DNA of 64,000 nt, from assembly GCA_040388375.1 (NCBI GenBank), contig JAZKBU010000006.1:62001-126000 (forward strand). The letters are read 5' to 3'. Made by a program: the position numbers and the translations under genes. Shown piece by piece: positions 26,712 to 36,930 of the stretch; the first letter of the stretch is position 1, and every line of letters begins with the position of its first letter. A model generated the notes under the pieces. That model was not told the DNA's origin. It searched no databases and was given only the letters and a program-made list of their open reading frames with translations. The stretch is from Bacteroidota bacterium (GTDB lineage: Bacteria; Bacteroidota; Bacteroidia; UKL13-3).

Positions 26712-28601
26712 ATGACCAAAATAGTTAAAACCTATATAAGCCTGCTACTATTATTTGCCTGTAACCAACTACAGGCGCAAGTTGACACCAATGTTTTTGT
26801 TAGTAAAATACGCACTTTTACCATTAACGAAAAGCAAATAGACAGGCACCAGGATTGGAAAGCACTAGATACGAGCATTACTAAAAACGAAATTTTTCAT
26901 CCCATGTATGCCAAATATGGCATTTTTCAAGATCAGGGCGTAATAGGTTCTGCTGCGCAATCACTGTTTTTTAATTACGACAGGAAACTGGATTTCCGTT
27001 TTGCACAAAACCCTTGGGAGGCTTATTTTTTAAAACCTGAGGATCGCGTTTTTTACAACTCTAAATCGCCCATTACAGATATAACTTATACGCAAGGCCG
27101 CAATCAAATGATTTATTTGAAAGCTAAATTAGCCATTAACATTACACCCCGCTGGAGCATTGGAGCCGATTATTTCAGATTAACCTCATTGGGTAACTAT
27201 GTTCGTCAAACCAATGGCTCCTACCATACACAAGTGTTTTCTTATTACCAGTCGGCCAGTGGAAAATACGCAGTACATGGCAGCTTAACATGGAACTTAG
27301 GGTACAATCAGGAAAATGGCGGTTTAAAAAGCGACTCCGCTTTCCAAGCCTTAAGTGGTGACAACAAAACAGGCGACCCGAAATTAACCGGTAGCGAAAA
27401 TGGGTTTAGAAACCGTAGCTTTTATTTAAAGCAATATTTCTATTACGGTAAAACAAACCAAATCATACAAAAAGACGATACCATTAACCAGTTTATCAGC
27501 TACGGGCATTTTAGCCATACCCTTAAAGCCAATGAAGAAATATATTACCTGCGTGTAAATGGCGACTCAGATTTAAGCGTTTACCCCAACCGCTATTTCA
27601 GTACTACTGCCAATACTTTCGATTCTATTGCATCGCAAACCATCAGTAATAGACTGGCTTATACTTTATACAATACCGATAGAAAAAACGAAATGAGGTA
27701 TGTGGAGTTGGCAGCTACCCATCAGTTTATTAATAACTCGCTGGTTAACGTGAATAAAGATTATAACAATGTTATTTTAGAGGGAACGCTTGAACGCGAA
27801 ATATATACCAATTACGGCTTGTGGTTTAAAGCACATGGAGCTTATGCGCCCTTGGGTTATAACCAAAACGATTTAAAACTGAGTGGCGATATTGGTTACA
27901 AAACCCCTTGGGCATCTATTTATGGCGGTTTGTTTAACCATTTATATACCCCCGATTTTACTTTTAAATACTACAGCACCAACCAGTTTATCTGGAACAA
28001 CGAAACCTTTAATAAAATAAACATAAGCAACTGGCATGTGGGTTTACAAACACGCCTTTTCAGAAATAACTTTAGGTTTACTTACAACCAAAACATACTG
28101 GCCAACTGGGTTTATTTTGATACTGATGCCACACCCACCCAATCAAACAAAGTAACCTTGGTACAAACCTTTGAGTTGCAAAAAACATTTCAAATCTGGA
28201 AGTTCTTTTTTGACAACAAGCTAATCTACCAAAAATCGAGCGAAGACTTTATCCGTTTACCTGAGTTTGGCGCCATTTTACGTTACTATGTACAACAAGC
28301 TTTGTTTAAAAAAGCCATGAATTTACAAGTAGGTTTCGATGTGTTTTACAATTCGGCTTTTTATGCGCAGGCATACAACCCTGCTACCAGAGGATTTTAT
28401 TTACAAAACACCCGCGAAATAGGTAACTATCCCTTAATTAATGTTTTTGCCTGTGGCGAAATAAGACATGCTGTATTATTTGCCGTTTACGAACACCTGA
28501 ATCAGGATTGGTTTAAAAGTACCGGTTATTATGCAAGTCCAAGTAATCCATTAGCCCTTTCATCGTTCAGAATCGGGGTACGTTGGAGAATGTATAATTA
28601 A
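26712..28601 (+). CDS. Putative outer-membrane porin (Porin_10 family)
   Basis: This 629-residue protein has a signal peptide (YISLLLLFACNQLQAQ). Its long run of amphipathic beta-strands with aromatic girdles (RWSIGADYFRLTSLGNYVR, WNLGYNQENGG, FRIGVRWRMYN) is typical of the Bacteroidota putative porin family. It ends with a strand closing on an aromatic/Asn residue, as expected for a barrel inserted by the BAM machinery. FFNYDRKLDFRFAQNPWEAY near residue 85 fits the family start. Substrate specificity is unknown. It is followed 92 bases later by the tail-specific protease, on the same strand. Confidence 0.85.
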   Translation: MTKIVKTYISLLLLFACNQLQAQVDTNVFVSKIRTFTINEKQIDRHQDWKALDTSITKNEIFHPMYAKYGIFQDQGVIGSAAQSLFFNYDRKLDFRFAQNPWEAYFLKPEDRVFYNSKSPITDITYTQGRNQMIYLKAKLAINITPRWSIGADYFRLTSLGNYVRQTNGSYHTQVFSYYQSASGKYAVHGSLTWNLGYNQENGGLKSDSAFQALSGDNKTGDPKLTGSENGFRNRSFYLKQYFYYGKTNQIIQKDDTINQFISYGHFSHTLKANEEIYYLRVNGDSDLSVYPNRYFSTTANTFDSIASQTISNRLAYTLYNTDRKNEMRYVELAATHQFINNSLVNVNKDYNNVILEGTLEREIYTNYGLWFKAHGAYAPLGYNQNDLKLSGDIGYKTPWASIYGGLFNHLYTPDFTFKYYSTNQFIWNNETFNKINISNWHVGLQTRLFRNNFRFTYNQNILANWVYFDTDATPTQSNKVTLVQTFELQKTFQIWKFFFDNKLIYQKSSEDFIRLPEFGAILRYYVQQALFKKAMNLQVGFDVFYNSAFYAQAYNPATRGFYLQNTREIGNYPLINVFACGEIRHAVLFAVYEHLNQDWFKSTGYYASPSNPLALSSFRIGVRWRMYN

Positions 28602-28692
28602 GCATTCAAATAGCGTTTTACCAGTCATCCCCTAATTTATCATTTTAAAATAATAAGTTGCATTTATATGCCAAGCATGTTTAATTGCATGC

Positions 28693-30714
28693 ATGATTAA
28701 GAAAATCGCGTTTGCCTTTATACTTTTAGTATTTATTACTGCCAATTCTTTTGCCAACGATTCAACCAAAATAGTTCTAAAAACACAAGCGCCCGAAGCT
28801 TACCACGGCATGTTGTTTCAGTTGGTTGGTCAGGTTATATCAAACGGACATTACCGCAAGGTTAAAATTGACGATTCTTTATCGAAAGAGTTATTAACTA
28901 ATTATTGCAAACACTTAGATCCACTACACTTGTATTTTTTACAAAGCGATATTGATGGATTTAAACCCTTCGAAAACCAATTGGATGATGACCTGTTGAA
29001 AGGCGATGCACAAGCCGGTTTCGCTATTTATAACAAATACCAAACTCGTTTAGAAGAGCGTATTAACTACACCTTTGATATACTAAACACCGAGTTAGAC
29101 TTTACCAGCAAAGATTCATTTCAATACAAACGCGAAGATGCCGGTTTTGCAAAAAGTGTTGGCGAATTAGATAAACTATGGCGCAATAAAATTCAGTTTG
29201 AAGTACTAGCTATGAAAACAGATGGTAAAGATTATAAAACCTGCGTTGACATAGTAAGAAAACGTTATAAAAACTTATACAAACAATTAAGCAAAACAAA
29301 AAGTACCGATGTATTTAGTTTTTATGCCAATGCATTAACCGAAATAGCCGACCCACATACCAACTATATGGCTCCCCGTCAGGCCGATGATTTTAATACC
29401 TCCATGAGTTTAAGTTTAGAAGGTATTGGTGCTACTTTACAAACCGACAATGAATACACTAAAATAGCCGCCTTAGTAAAAGGTGGCCCTGCGGAAAAAA
29501 GTAAAAAGTTAGCCAACAACGATAAAATTGTAGCCGTAGGACAAGGTAAAAATGGCGAAATGGTAAGTGTATTAGATTGGCGAATAGATGATGTAGTGGG
29601 ATTAATAAGAGGTAAAAAAGGAACCACTGTGCGTTTAGAAATTTTACCAAATGATGCAACTAACACTAAAACCAAAATAGTAGAAATAGTACGCGATAAA
29701 ATTGTGTTGGAAGACCAAGCATCGAAAAGCAGCATTAAACAAGTTACACGTAATGGAAAAACTTATAAAATTGGCGTAATAGACATACCCACATTTTACC
29801 TTGACTTTGCCAGGGCACAAGCAGGTGAAAAAGATTATAAAAGCACCACTCGCGATGTAAGACGTATTATCAATGAATTGAAAGATGCCAAAGTAGATGG
29901 TATTGTTATTGACTTACGTAACAATGGTGGAGGCTCGTTACAGGAAGCTATTGAGTTAACAGGATTATTTATAAAAAACGGCCCGGTTGTACAGGTAAAA
30001 GATGCTTACGGAGTGGTTAAACCCGAACGTGATAACAATGAAGAAATACTTTGGAGTGGACCATTGCAAGTTATAGTAAACAGGTTTAGTGCCAGTGCCA
30101 GCGAAATATTTGCTGCTGCTATGCAGGACTATGGAAGAGCATTAATAGTTGGCGAACAGACCTATGGCAAAGGCACCGTTCAAAACATTATAGACCTGAA
30201 CCAATTCCTGCAAATGGATAACAAAAAAATGGGACAGGTAAAAATTACTTTAGCCAAATTTTACAGAATAAGCGGTGGCAGCACACAACACAAAGGCGTT
30301 GTTCCTGATATAGAATTCCCTAGTGCTTTTGCCGGAGCTGAGTATGGCGAAGATGCCAGCCCGTATGCATTGCCTTACGACATGATAGAAGCACAGCCTT
30401 ATGAGTACAATGGCAGCATACAAAACGAACTGGATAAAATAAAACTGGCACATGCTGACAGAATGAAACACAATGCCGAATACAATTATTTACTGGATGA
30501 TATTAAAGAAATAAACAAAGCCCAGAATAAACAATATGTTACCATTAACGAAGAGCAATACAAAGCTGAGCTAAAGGAAACAGAAACAAAAAACAAAGAG
30601 CGTAAAGCAGCCCGCGAAAAAGCAAAAAGCGAAAAAGGTAAAAATGCAGAGAACGCTGATTTAATTTTAGACGAATCGAAAGAGCTAATGGCTGATATGT
30701 TGCAAGGCAAATAG
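28693..30714 (+). CDS. prc: Carboxy-terminal (tail-specific) processing protease
   Basis: This 673-residue S41 peptidase has a signal peptide (FAFILLVFITANSFAN). The N-terminal Prc region follows, with DPHTNYMAPRQADDFNTSMS near 220. A PDZ domain follows (GIGATLQTDNEYTKIAALVK), then the peptidase core with IVIDLRNNGGGSLQEA. Catalytic Ser468 lies in FSASASEIFAAA and Lys493 in TYGKGTVQ, assigned by alignment with the E. coli Prc Ser/Lys dyad. The tail is rich in Lys and Glu like other Prc C-termini. It trims or degrades periplasmic proteins from their C-terminus. A strong terminator follows directly. Confidence 0.95.
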   Translation: MIKKIAFAFILLVFITANSFANDSTKIVLKTQAPEAYHGMLFQLVGQVISNGHYRKVKIDDSLSKELLTNYCKHLDPLHLYFLQSDIDGFKPFENQLDDDLLKGDAQAGFAIYNKYQTRLEERINYTFDILNTELDFTSKDSFQYKREDAGFAKSVGELDKLWRNKIQFEVLAMKTDGKDYKTCVDIVRKRYKNLYKQLSKTKSTDVFSFYANALTEIADPHTNYMAPRQADDFNTSMSLSLEGIGATLQTDNEYTKIAALVKGGPAEKSKKLANNDKIVAVGQGKNGEMVSVLDWRIDDVVGLIRGKKGTTVRLEILPNDATNTKTKIVEIVRDKIVLEDQASKSSIKQVTRNGKTYKIGVIDIPTFYLDFARAQAGEKDYKSTTRDVRRIINELKDAKVDGIVIDLRNNGGGSLQEAIELTGLFIKNGPVVQVKDAYGVVKPERDNNEEILWSGPLQVIVNRFSASASEIFAAAMQDYGRALIVGEQTYGKGTVQNIIDLNQFLQMDNKKMGQVKITLAKFYRISGGSTQHKGVVPDIEFPSAFAGAEYGEDASPYALPYDMIEAQPYEYNGSIQNELDKIKLAHADRMKHNAEYNYLLDDIKEINKAQNKQYVTINEEQYKAELKETETKNKERKAAREKAKSEKGKNAENADLILDESKELMADMLQGK

Positions 30715-30732
30715 CCGCATGATAAAGATTAT

Positions 30733-30773
30733 AAAACAGGCTCCTTGTCTCAAAACAAGGGGCCTGTTTTTTT
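30733..30773 (+). terminator. Intrinsic terminator of the protease gene
   Basis: A stem of about 16 bp (30733-30748 with 30755-30770), one G-T wobble, followed by a T run to 30773. Confidence 0.9.
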
Positions 30774-30893
30774 AAACATAAACCTTTCTTGTTCATACAT
30801 TAAAATAAGGCCTTCAAAATTGAATTAGCAGGGTTGAATACAAAACACCATAAGCTGCTTAACTGAAATATTATGATTTAAAATAAAGCAATC

Positions 30894-30901
30894 TATATTT
30901 G
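30894..30901 (+). promoter_or_regulatory. -7 promoter element of the second beta-helix gene
   Basis: TATATTTG is an exact TAnnTTTG match followed by C, 19 bases before the ATG at 30921. No clear -33 TTTG is seen. Confidence 0.5.
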
Positions 30902-30920
30902 CCTACTTTTTATAATCATT

Positions 30921-33900
30921 ATGAAAAAAATTGCATGCTCATTTGCCTTTCTGGCAATAAGTTTTTTAGCCTTAGCACAAACAAATTATAACATTAACTA
31001 TACCAACAGTGGTGGTAATCCGGGCGTTATCAATACCGATAACGATGATGTAGTTGCAGGCTGGACACAAATTATAGCACCATCTATTAATATCAATCAA
31101 TGGTCTTTACCCGTACCAATTCCTTTTGCATTTAATTTTTACGGGTATCCTGTTACCGAATTTAAAGCCAGTGTAAACGGCTTACTTACATTCAATACAG
31201 CCACAACAACATTACCAAACTACAATGACAACCTGCCTTCAGTAGATGTACCGGATTCAACCGTGGCTTGTTATTGGGATGCATTTACCGCTGCTCCTCC
31301 TACCAACTCTAACGATGTAGTAGTTTGGAAAGTTTGGGGAACCGCTCCTAACAGGCAACTATGGATTAAATGGGTATCGATGGAAATTGGCGCACCTGCC
31401 ATTGGTGATATAACCTTTGCTTGCGTATTGGAAGAAGGCAGTGATAAAATATATTTGGTTGAAGGAACCTTTAACCCACTATCGCCTATTTCAACACCAA
31501 CAACATCGGTTACAACAGGCATACAATTAAACAATAGTACCGCTAAACAATTTGACACCAAATACAGATTGCGTAATGTAAATACCAGCTCATTAACTGA
31601 TAACAACTTTATAGAGTTTAGCCCCTACACTATTGCTAATATGTCGGTAAACAGTGTTAGTTGCGCACAACCTGTTACTGATAAAATTGCAAAAAACACA
31701 AACAACAATGCTATCCTTAACATTAACGTGAATACAGGCGGAGAGTTAAATCCATTAACTTTAACACAACTGGCTTTTAATACAAGCGGTACTACCAATA
31801 CCGGTGATCTAAGTAATGCCCAAGTATTTTATACCGGTGCCGATAGTAACTTTAACACTTCACAAACAATAGGTACATTAGTAAGCAATCCCAACGGAAC
31901 TTTTACCATCAATGGTTCGCAAGTATTAACTGTTGGCGATAATTACTTTTGGTTGTCATACGGTGTTAACAATACCGCCACTGCTTCCAATGTTATTGAT
32001 GCAGAGTGCATGCAAGTAGTGGTAAACAGCAATATTGTTACAACAACAAATTCAGCACCCGTAGGCAGCAGAACAATCGGTAATGGATTATCTGGAAATA
32101 TTACAGTGGGTACCGGTGCTGATTACAACTTACTAAGTGAGGCTTTTCAGGCCATAAACACCGAGGGTTTAAATGGTAATTTAAATATAAGTATTGTTAC
32201 AAACATAGTAGATACTGGCTCAGCCATATTGAATGTTAAAAACAATAATTACAGTATTGCCATTCTATCACCTGACAATATTCTAAAAACAATAGAAGCC
32301 ACCAAAGCAAATTATTATATTGATCTAGTTGGTACACAAAAATTAGTTATCGATGGTAAAGACCCCGTTAGCGGAACAGGTAAGTTTTTACGTTTTATCA
32401 ATAAATCAGCATCAGGCTCCACATTTAAATTCAGCAACGGAGCCAATTTTGATACGATAAGAAACTGCATTATTGAAGGCGCTTTAACACTACAAACCAT
32501 GGGTGTAATTCATATAGCCGGTACTAACAATAGCATGAGCAATGCAAACATTAGCATTGAAAATAACGATATCAGAAACAGAAGCGATTCAATGGGTATT
32601 CCCACTATTTTAATTTATTCGCAAGGCAGTGTAAACGCACCTAACCACACTATCCATATTGATAACAACAACCTGTTTAACTTTAATCGTTCAGGTGTAT
32701 ATGTTTCGCCAACAGGCAACGGAGGTAACTGGACTATTAGCAACAATAGCTTTTACTACAATACATCAGCACAGCTATTAACAACCGATTTAGTTTGTAT
32801 TATGATGATACCGGGTGTACTATCCAATAACAACCATATCAATAACAACTATTTTGGTGGCAATGCACCACTTTGTGGAGGTTTTGCCTGGACCGAAAAC
32901 AATGCACGTAGCTTTGTAGCCATGAACATTAACAGTGGAGTAGACATTGGTACCTCTGTACAAGGTAACACCATACAAAACTTAAATATTATATCATCAG
33001 GTACCAATTTAGCTTTTATTGGTATCAGGGTAGAATCTGGACGTGTAGAGGCAGGAAACATAACAGGTAATATAGTTGGCCACCCAAGTATAGCCGGAAG
33101 TATTACTACTAATATTCCGCTTAATTATTGTATATACGGAACATTGCAAGGTGTTGGAGAACTTATTATTTCAAACAATACAGTAGCTAATATTACTGCT
33201 TCCAATACAACAAGTGGTTCAAGCTTAAGAGGTATTGCCATACAAGGCGGTGCAGTATCACCTTATATTTATAACAACAATATTTATAATTTGCATACCA
33301 ATTCAGCTACTAGCGGCCCAACCACTGGCTCTTTACATGGCATAGGATTACTTTCAGGCACCAATATAGGCACTGTATATATTGGCAAAAACAAGGTGAG
33401 TAATTTAAATAACAATTCAGTGGGTGCAGTTATTCCAACAGGTATTGTTATTGATCATTTATCGCAAAACGGAATTATTGAAAACAACACCATAAACAAT
33501 ATAGTTTGTGGCAGTACCAATACAGGAGCAGCCATACACGGTATTTATTTAACAGGACCTAAAAACTGGATTGTACGTAACAATACCATAGCGCTTTCAA
33601 ATGGTATCAATACCAACCCAATTACAATCAGAGGAATTTCCGATTTTGCATCGGGTAATACCATAAGCTATTTCAACAATACCATTTATGTGGGTGGAAC
33701 TGCTTCTTCAGGTGCATTGAATTCATTTGCCTTTGAAAGAAGAAATGCCAATAGCATTCCAGTATTACGAAACAATATTTTATACAATGACCGTACAGGT
33801 GGAACAGGTGTACATTCGGCTATAGCCAATGTAGTAGCTGCACCAAGCAGTAACTGGACAGCAAACACCTCTTCTTATAATTTATTGGTAGCAGCCAGCC

Positions 33901-35204
33901 CATCAAGTATTGGAGCCTGGAGCAGCGCTTTTACACCTCAGTCATTATCGCAATGGATTAGTTCATCAGGCAGCGATGTAAACAGTTGGGCAGATACAAC
34001 GGCTAACGTTCCCGCCAATACATTTTTTAAAGATTTAGCCAATGGCGATTTAACCATTGATTCATCAACCGCTTTATGCTGGTATGCAAAAGGAAAAGGA
34101 ATTGCCATAGCAAGCAACAATAATGATATTCAAGGCCAATCGCGCAGTACAACCATTGCTGCCGGAGCAGTTGATATAGGAGCTGATGAATTTTCAACAG
34201 TAACCTTACCTCCTTTTGCCATTGAATCAGCAACACCTACCAATAGCAGTACAACTGATTATTCTTTTGCAGGACGTACTGTTGCCAGTTTTACTTGGGG
34301 AGCAGCCGGCACTGTTCCTTCTATTGTAAATATCAGGTATTATAGCGGAGTAGCAGCCCCTAACTTAATTCCGGCTACTGCCCATTACAATGCTCATTAC
34401 CGTATTGGCCAAATAGCAGGAAGTGGATATGACTATACTGTAAAGCTCTTATTTGATTCAGCTGTTTATGGAAATACCAGCAGTTCAAATACTGCAAGAC
34501 TAGCCTATTATCAATCGCCTAATTGGAACTTACTAAATAGCAGTATAGCAACAATCAGCACCAATATGTTATCAAGCAATATCACTTTAACCGACAATAC
34601 ACTACCTGCTTATTTTACAGGTACTGACAACATCAATGCACTACCTGTTAAACTGGTTCAGTTTACAGCTAAACCTGACAACAACGATGTTTTACTAAAC
34701 TGGCAAAGTGCAATGGAATTAAATGCTAACCAATACCAAATAGAAGTAAGTACCAATGGAATTAACTTTAATACTATTGGTTCTGTAAAAGCAAGCGGTA
34801 ATACCAACAGTACCAATAATTACTCATTTACACACCAACAAGCATTTGCAGCCGTACAAGAAAACACTTTATACTATCGTTTAAAAATAATAGATAATGA
34901 TACTCGCTTTACCTATTCAAAAACAGCTATTGTTCGTAAGGAAAATAAACAAAATACACTTATCAATATTTATCCTAATCCTGTTAGTGAATCGACTGCT
35001 ATTACTATTGTAACCAACACAGAGCAATTAGTAACCGTATCCATTTTTGACTTAAAAGGCAATCAACTAATCAACAAAACCTTGCCAGTTCAAAATGGTG
35101 AAAACAGCATCCATATGGATGAAATGAATGCTTTAGGCAAAGGCATTTATTTTGTACATGTAAATACAGCCATAGAAAAAGTGGTAGTTAAATTAGTGAA
35201 ATAA
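30921..35204 (+). CDS. Beta-helix surface protein with T9SS sorting domain
   Basis: This 1427-residue protein has a signal peptide (IACSFAFLAISFLALAQ). Residues ~20-245 form a beta-sandwich (FNFYGYPVTEFKASVNGLLTF). A BNR-associated-like segment follows to ~390 (TDKIAKNTNNNAILNINV). One beta-helix module opens with ITVGTGADYNLLSEAFQAIN and closes with VDIGADEFS at ~1090. A beta domain, an LPVKLVQFTAKPDNNDVLLN segment and the T9SS type A sorting domain (IYPNPVSEST to VVVKLVK) end the protein. The module and both C-terminal segments are homologous to those in the giant gene at 3695, which has three modules. Cell-surface adhesion or glycan binding is inferred. Confidence 0.9.
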   Translation: MKKIACSFAFLAISFLALAQTNYNINYTNSGGNPGVINTDNDDVVAGWTQIIAPSININQWSLPVPIPFAFNFYGYPVTEFKASVNGLLTFNTATTTLPNYNDNLPSVDVPDSTVACYWDAFTAAPPTNSNDVVVWKVWGTAPNRQLWIKWVSMEIGAPAIGDITFACVLEEGSDKIYLVEGTFNPLSPISTPTTSVTTGIQLNNSTAKQFDTKYRLRNVNTSSLTDNNFIEFSPYTIANMSVNSVSCAQPVTDKIAKNTNNNAILNINVNTGGELNPLTLTQLAFNTSGTTNTGDLSNAQVFYTGADSNFNTSQTIGTLVSNPNGTFTINGSQVLTVGDNYFWLSYGVNNTATASNVIDAECMQVVVNSNIVTTTNSAPVGSRTIGNGLSGNITVGTGADYNLLSEAFQAINTEGLNGNLNISIVTNIVDTGSAILNVKNNNYSIAILSPDNILKTIEATKANYYIDLVGTQKLVIDGKDPVSGTGKFLRFINKSASGSTFKFSNGANFDTIRNCIIEGALTLQTMGVIHIAGTNNSMSNANISIENNDIRNRSDSMGIPTILIYSQGSVNAPNHTIHIDNNNLFNFNRSGVYVSPTGNGGNWTISNNSFYYNTSAQLLTTDLVCIMMIPGVLSNNNHINNNYFGGNAPLCGGFAWTENNARSFVAMNINSGVDIGTSVQGNTIQNLNIISSGTNLAFIGIRVESGRVEAGNITGNIVGHPSIAGSITTNIPLNYCIYGTLQGVGELIISNNTVANITASNTTSGSSLRGIAIQGGAVSPYIYNNNIYNLHTNSATSGPTTGSLHGIGLLSGTNIGTVYIGKNKVSNLNNNSVGAVIPTGIVIDHLSQNGIIENNTINNIVCGSTNTGAAIHGIYLTGPKNWIVRNNTIALSNGINTNPITIRGISDFASGNTISYFNNTIYVGGTASSGALNSFAFERRNANSIPVLRNNILYNDRTGGTGVHSAIANVVAAPSSNWTANTSSYNLLVAASPSSIGAWSSAFTPQSLSQWISSSGSDVNSWADTTANVPANTFFKDLANGDLTIDSSTALCWYAKGKGIAIASNNNDIQGQSRSTTIAAGAVDIGADEFSTVTLPPFAIESATPTNSSTTDYSFAGRTVASFTWGAAGTVPSIVNIRYYSGVAAPNLIPATAHYNAHYRIGQIAGSGYDYTVKLLFDSAVYGNTSSSNTARLAYYQSPNWNLLNSSIATISTNMLSSNITLTDNTLPAYFTGTDNINALPVKLVQFTAKPDNNDVLLNWQSAMELNANQYQIEVSTNGINFNTIGSVKASGNTNSTNNYSFTHQQAFAAVQENTLYYRLKIIDNDTRFTYSKTAIVRKENKQNTLINIYPNPVSESTAITIVTNTEQLVTVSIFDLKGNQLINKTLPVQNGENSIHMDEMNALGKGIYFVHVNTAIEKVVVKLVK

Positions 35205-35227
35205 GCTTCTTTAAAAATAATCAAAAC

Positions 35228-35261
35228 AAAAGCCCAAGAATAAATTAACTCTTGGGCTTTT
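35228..35261. terminator. Intrinsic terminator of the beta-helix gene
   Basis: A perfect 12 bp stem (35228-35239 with 35250-35261), A-flanked on the left and T-flanked on the right. Confidence 0.88.
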
Positions 35262-35447
35262 TATTTTATAAGCCAATAGTTAAAGTAAGCAACATTTAGC
35301 AAGAACCTAGATGCTAAATATTCTATTTTATCAGCAACAACCATTTACACAAAATACTCTTTTTCCATGGCTTAAAAGACTAATAGTAAATGCCTTTACG
35401 GTACTCTATCAACAAGTAAACTAATCAACTAACTAACGGCCATAAAC

Positions 35448-35482
35448 AAAAAAGCCGTTGCACTAAGTGCAACGGCTTTTTT
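35448..35482. terminator. Terminator of the convergent T9SS gene
   Basis: A hairpin of about 15 bp around gccgttgcac/gtgcaacggc with a three-base loop, A run on one side and T run on the other. It lies 20 bases past the stop of the minus-strand gene at 35502 and can work in both directions. The rest of 35262-35447 shows nothing recognisable. Confidence 0.88.
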
Positions 35483-35501
35483 TATTGAATTAAATTACTA
35501 A

Positions 35502-36800
35502 TTATTTAATAACTAATTTTTGAGCTTGGCTTACACCATCAACAGTCATTGAATAGAAATAAACACCAGCGTTTAAGTTGCTTACGTCAACTTTAACTTC
35601 GTTGCTACCAGCAGCAAATTTATCGTTTGCTACATTGATAACTTCCTGACCTAATAAGTTAAGGATGCTGATTTTTACATTTTTGCTTGATTTTAAGTTA
35701 AATGCAATAGTAACATCGTTGCTAGTAGGGTTAGGGAAAGCTTGGCCTAATGAGAATGAATTAGCTACTTCTTTAACTGCAATGTTTGAAGATGATAATT
35801 TAGCACCAGCATCTAAGTATTGATCGTTAGTGAAACCGATACCTGGGTACCATCCTGTCCAACCGTTTTTCATAGCATAAGAAAAATCTTGAGGAACGAA
35901 TAATGAGCTGTTAAAGAATGTGCTTGTGATTGGAGTAGTGCCTTCGTTTGCACCCATACGGTAGCAGAAATAGTTAACCCATTTTGTGTTTGCAGGAACA
36001 ACTGTTGAATCTCTTCTGTCTTCAAAAACATAAGTATCATCGTAAGTTGTACCATTTTTAAATTGTACTGCATAAGCAATTAAGTTATCAGCATTTGAAC
36101 CACCATTAGCACTTACTGTCATACCTGCAGGAGCTGCTAAACCTAACTCGGCTGAGCGCCATCCTGTAGATGTAGGAGCACCTGTAGCTAAATCAGCACC
36201 TAATAAAACGGTATCAATGTCGAAGTAGTTGTTAGGACGTCTTTTTGCGAAATCGTAACCGATATAACCAAATCTAGAAGTTGCACCTTGAATAGATTGA
36301 TTTCTTGATATTTGGTTACCTTTAAAGTAGTAAACAAATAAAGTATCAACAACCGGAACCGGGTTTCCTAATCCATCATTGATAGAGTCAACTCTTCTGA
36401 TATATGAGTATCTGAACGAAATTGAATCAACTGTGTAATTAGTGAATTTTGACATTTTGATAGTTGGATCAGCACCTAAGTCAATTGCATTGTCTTTAGG
36501 GTCAATGATTTGAGCCATAGCTTGGAAAGTTCTTCCTTGGCTTGCAACACCTTGATCATCAATAAATTTAGCTAATGAATCATTCATCATAAAACCAATA
36601 TAGGTTTTGAAATCAGCAGTTCCTAAAATATCTAAAGGGTTGTACCACTCTGATCTAGCATCTTTTGAAAGTGTTTTAGATTTGTGAGCGTTTGCTTTGT
36701 TTACATCCAAAACACCCTTGTTTTTAATGTTCATATCCTGTTGCGAAAATGAAACTAAGGCCATTCCTAGGCCAATCGTTGAAAGTATTAACTTTTTCAT
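35502..36800 (-). CDS. T9SS type A sorting domain protein of unknown function
   Basis: The frame is open from 36866, but the ATG at 36798-36800 is the start. It gives a clean signal peptide (MKKLILSTIGLGMALVSFSQ), and the upstream ATG sits within the -33 element of the promoter. The ~330-residue middle part is not recognised (YNPLDILGTADFKTYIGFMM, DSISFRYSYIRRVDS, WVNYFCYRMGANEG). The last ~80 residues (AFPNPTSNDVTIAF to AQKLVIK) are a T9SS type A sorting domain. Codon use favours TTA, GCT, ACT and AAC strongly, and the gene has a good promoter and terminator, which together suggest high expression. The product is probably an abundant secreted or surface protein. Confidence 0.85.
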   Translation of the reverse strand: MKKLILSTIGLGMALVSFSQQDMNIKNKGVLDVNKANAHKSKTLSKDARSEWYNPLDILGTADFKTYIGFMMNDSLAKFIDDQGVASQGRTFQAMAQIIDPKDNAIDLGADPTIKMSKFTNYTVDSISFRYSYIRRVDSINDGLGNPVPVVDTLFVYYFKGNQISRNQSIQGATSRFGYIGYDFAKRRPNNYFDIDTVLLGADLATGAPTSTGWRSAELGLAAPAGMTVSANGGSNADNLIAYAVQFKNGTTYDDTYVFEDRRDSTVVPANTKWVNYFCYRMGANEGTTPITSTFFNSSLFVPQDFSYAMKNGWTGWYPGIGFTNDQYLDAGAKLSSSNIAVKEVANSFSLGQAFPNPTSNDVTIAFNLKSSKNVKISILNLLGQEVINVANDKFAAGSNEVKVDVSNLNAGVYFYSMTVDGVSQAQKLVIK

Positions 36801-36838
36801 AATATATATAGTTTTTGTTTTGTTAATATTAAGGGCAG

Positions 36839-36868
36839 CAAAATAGCTATTATTTGCCATTTTCAAAA
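36839..36868 (-). promoter_or_regulatory. Promoter of the T9SS gene at 35502
   Basis: On the minus strand, TTTTG (36864-36868) and TATTTTG (36839-36845) are 18 bases apart, close to the Bacteroidota consensus TTTG-N19-TAnnTTTG. The leader would be about 30 bases to the ATG at 36800. Confidence 0.65.
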
Positions 36869-36930
36869 TAACAGACCATTTTTTAACTAAATAGGTTGCT
36901 TATTTTTTGTCATTAAATCGTCATTTGAAA

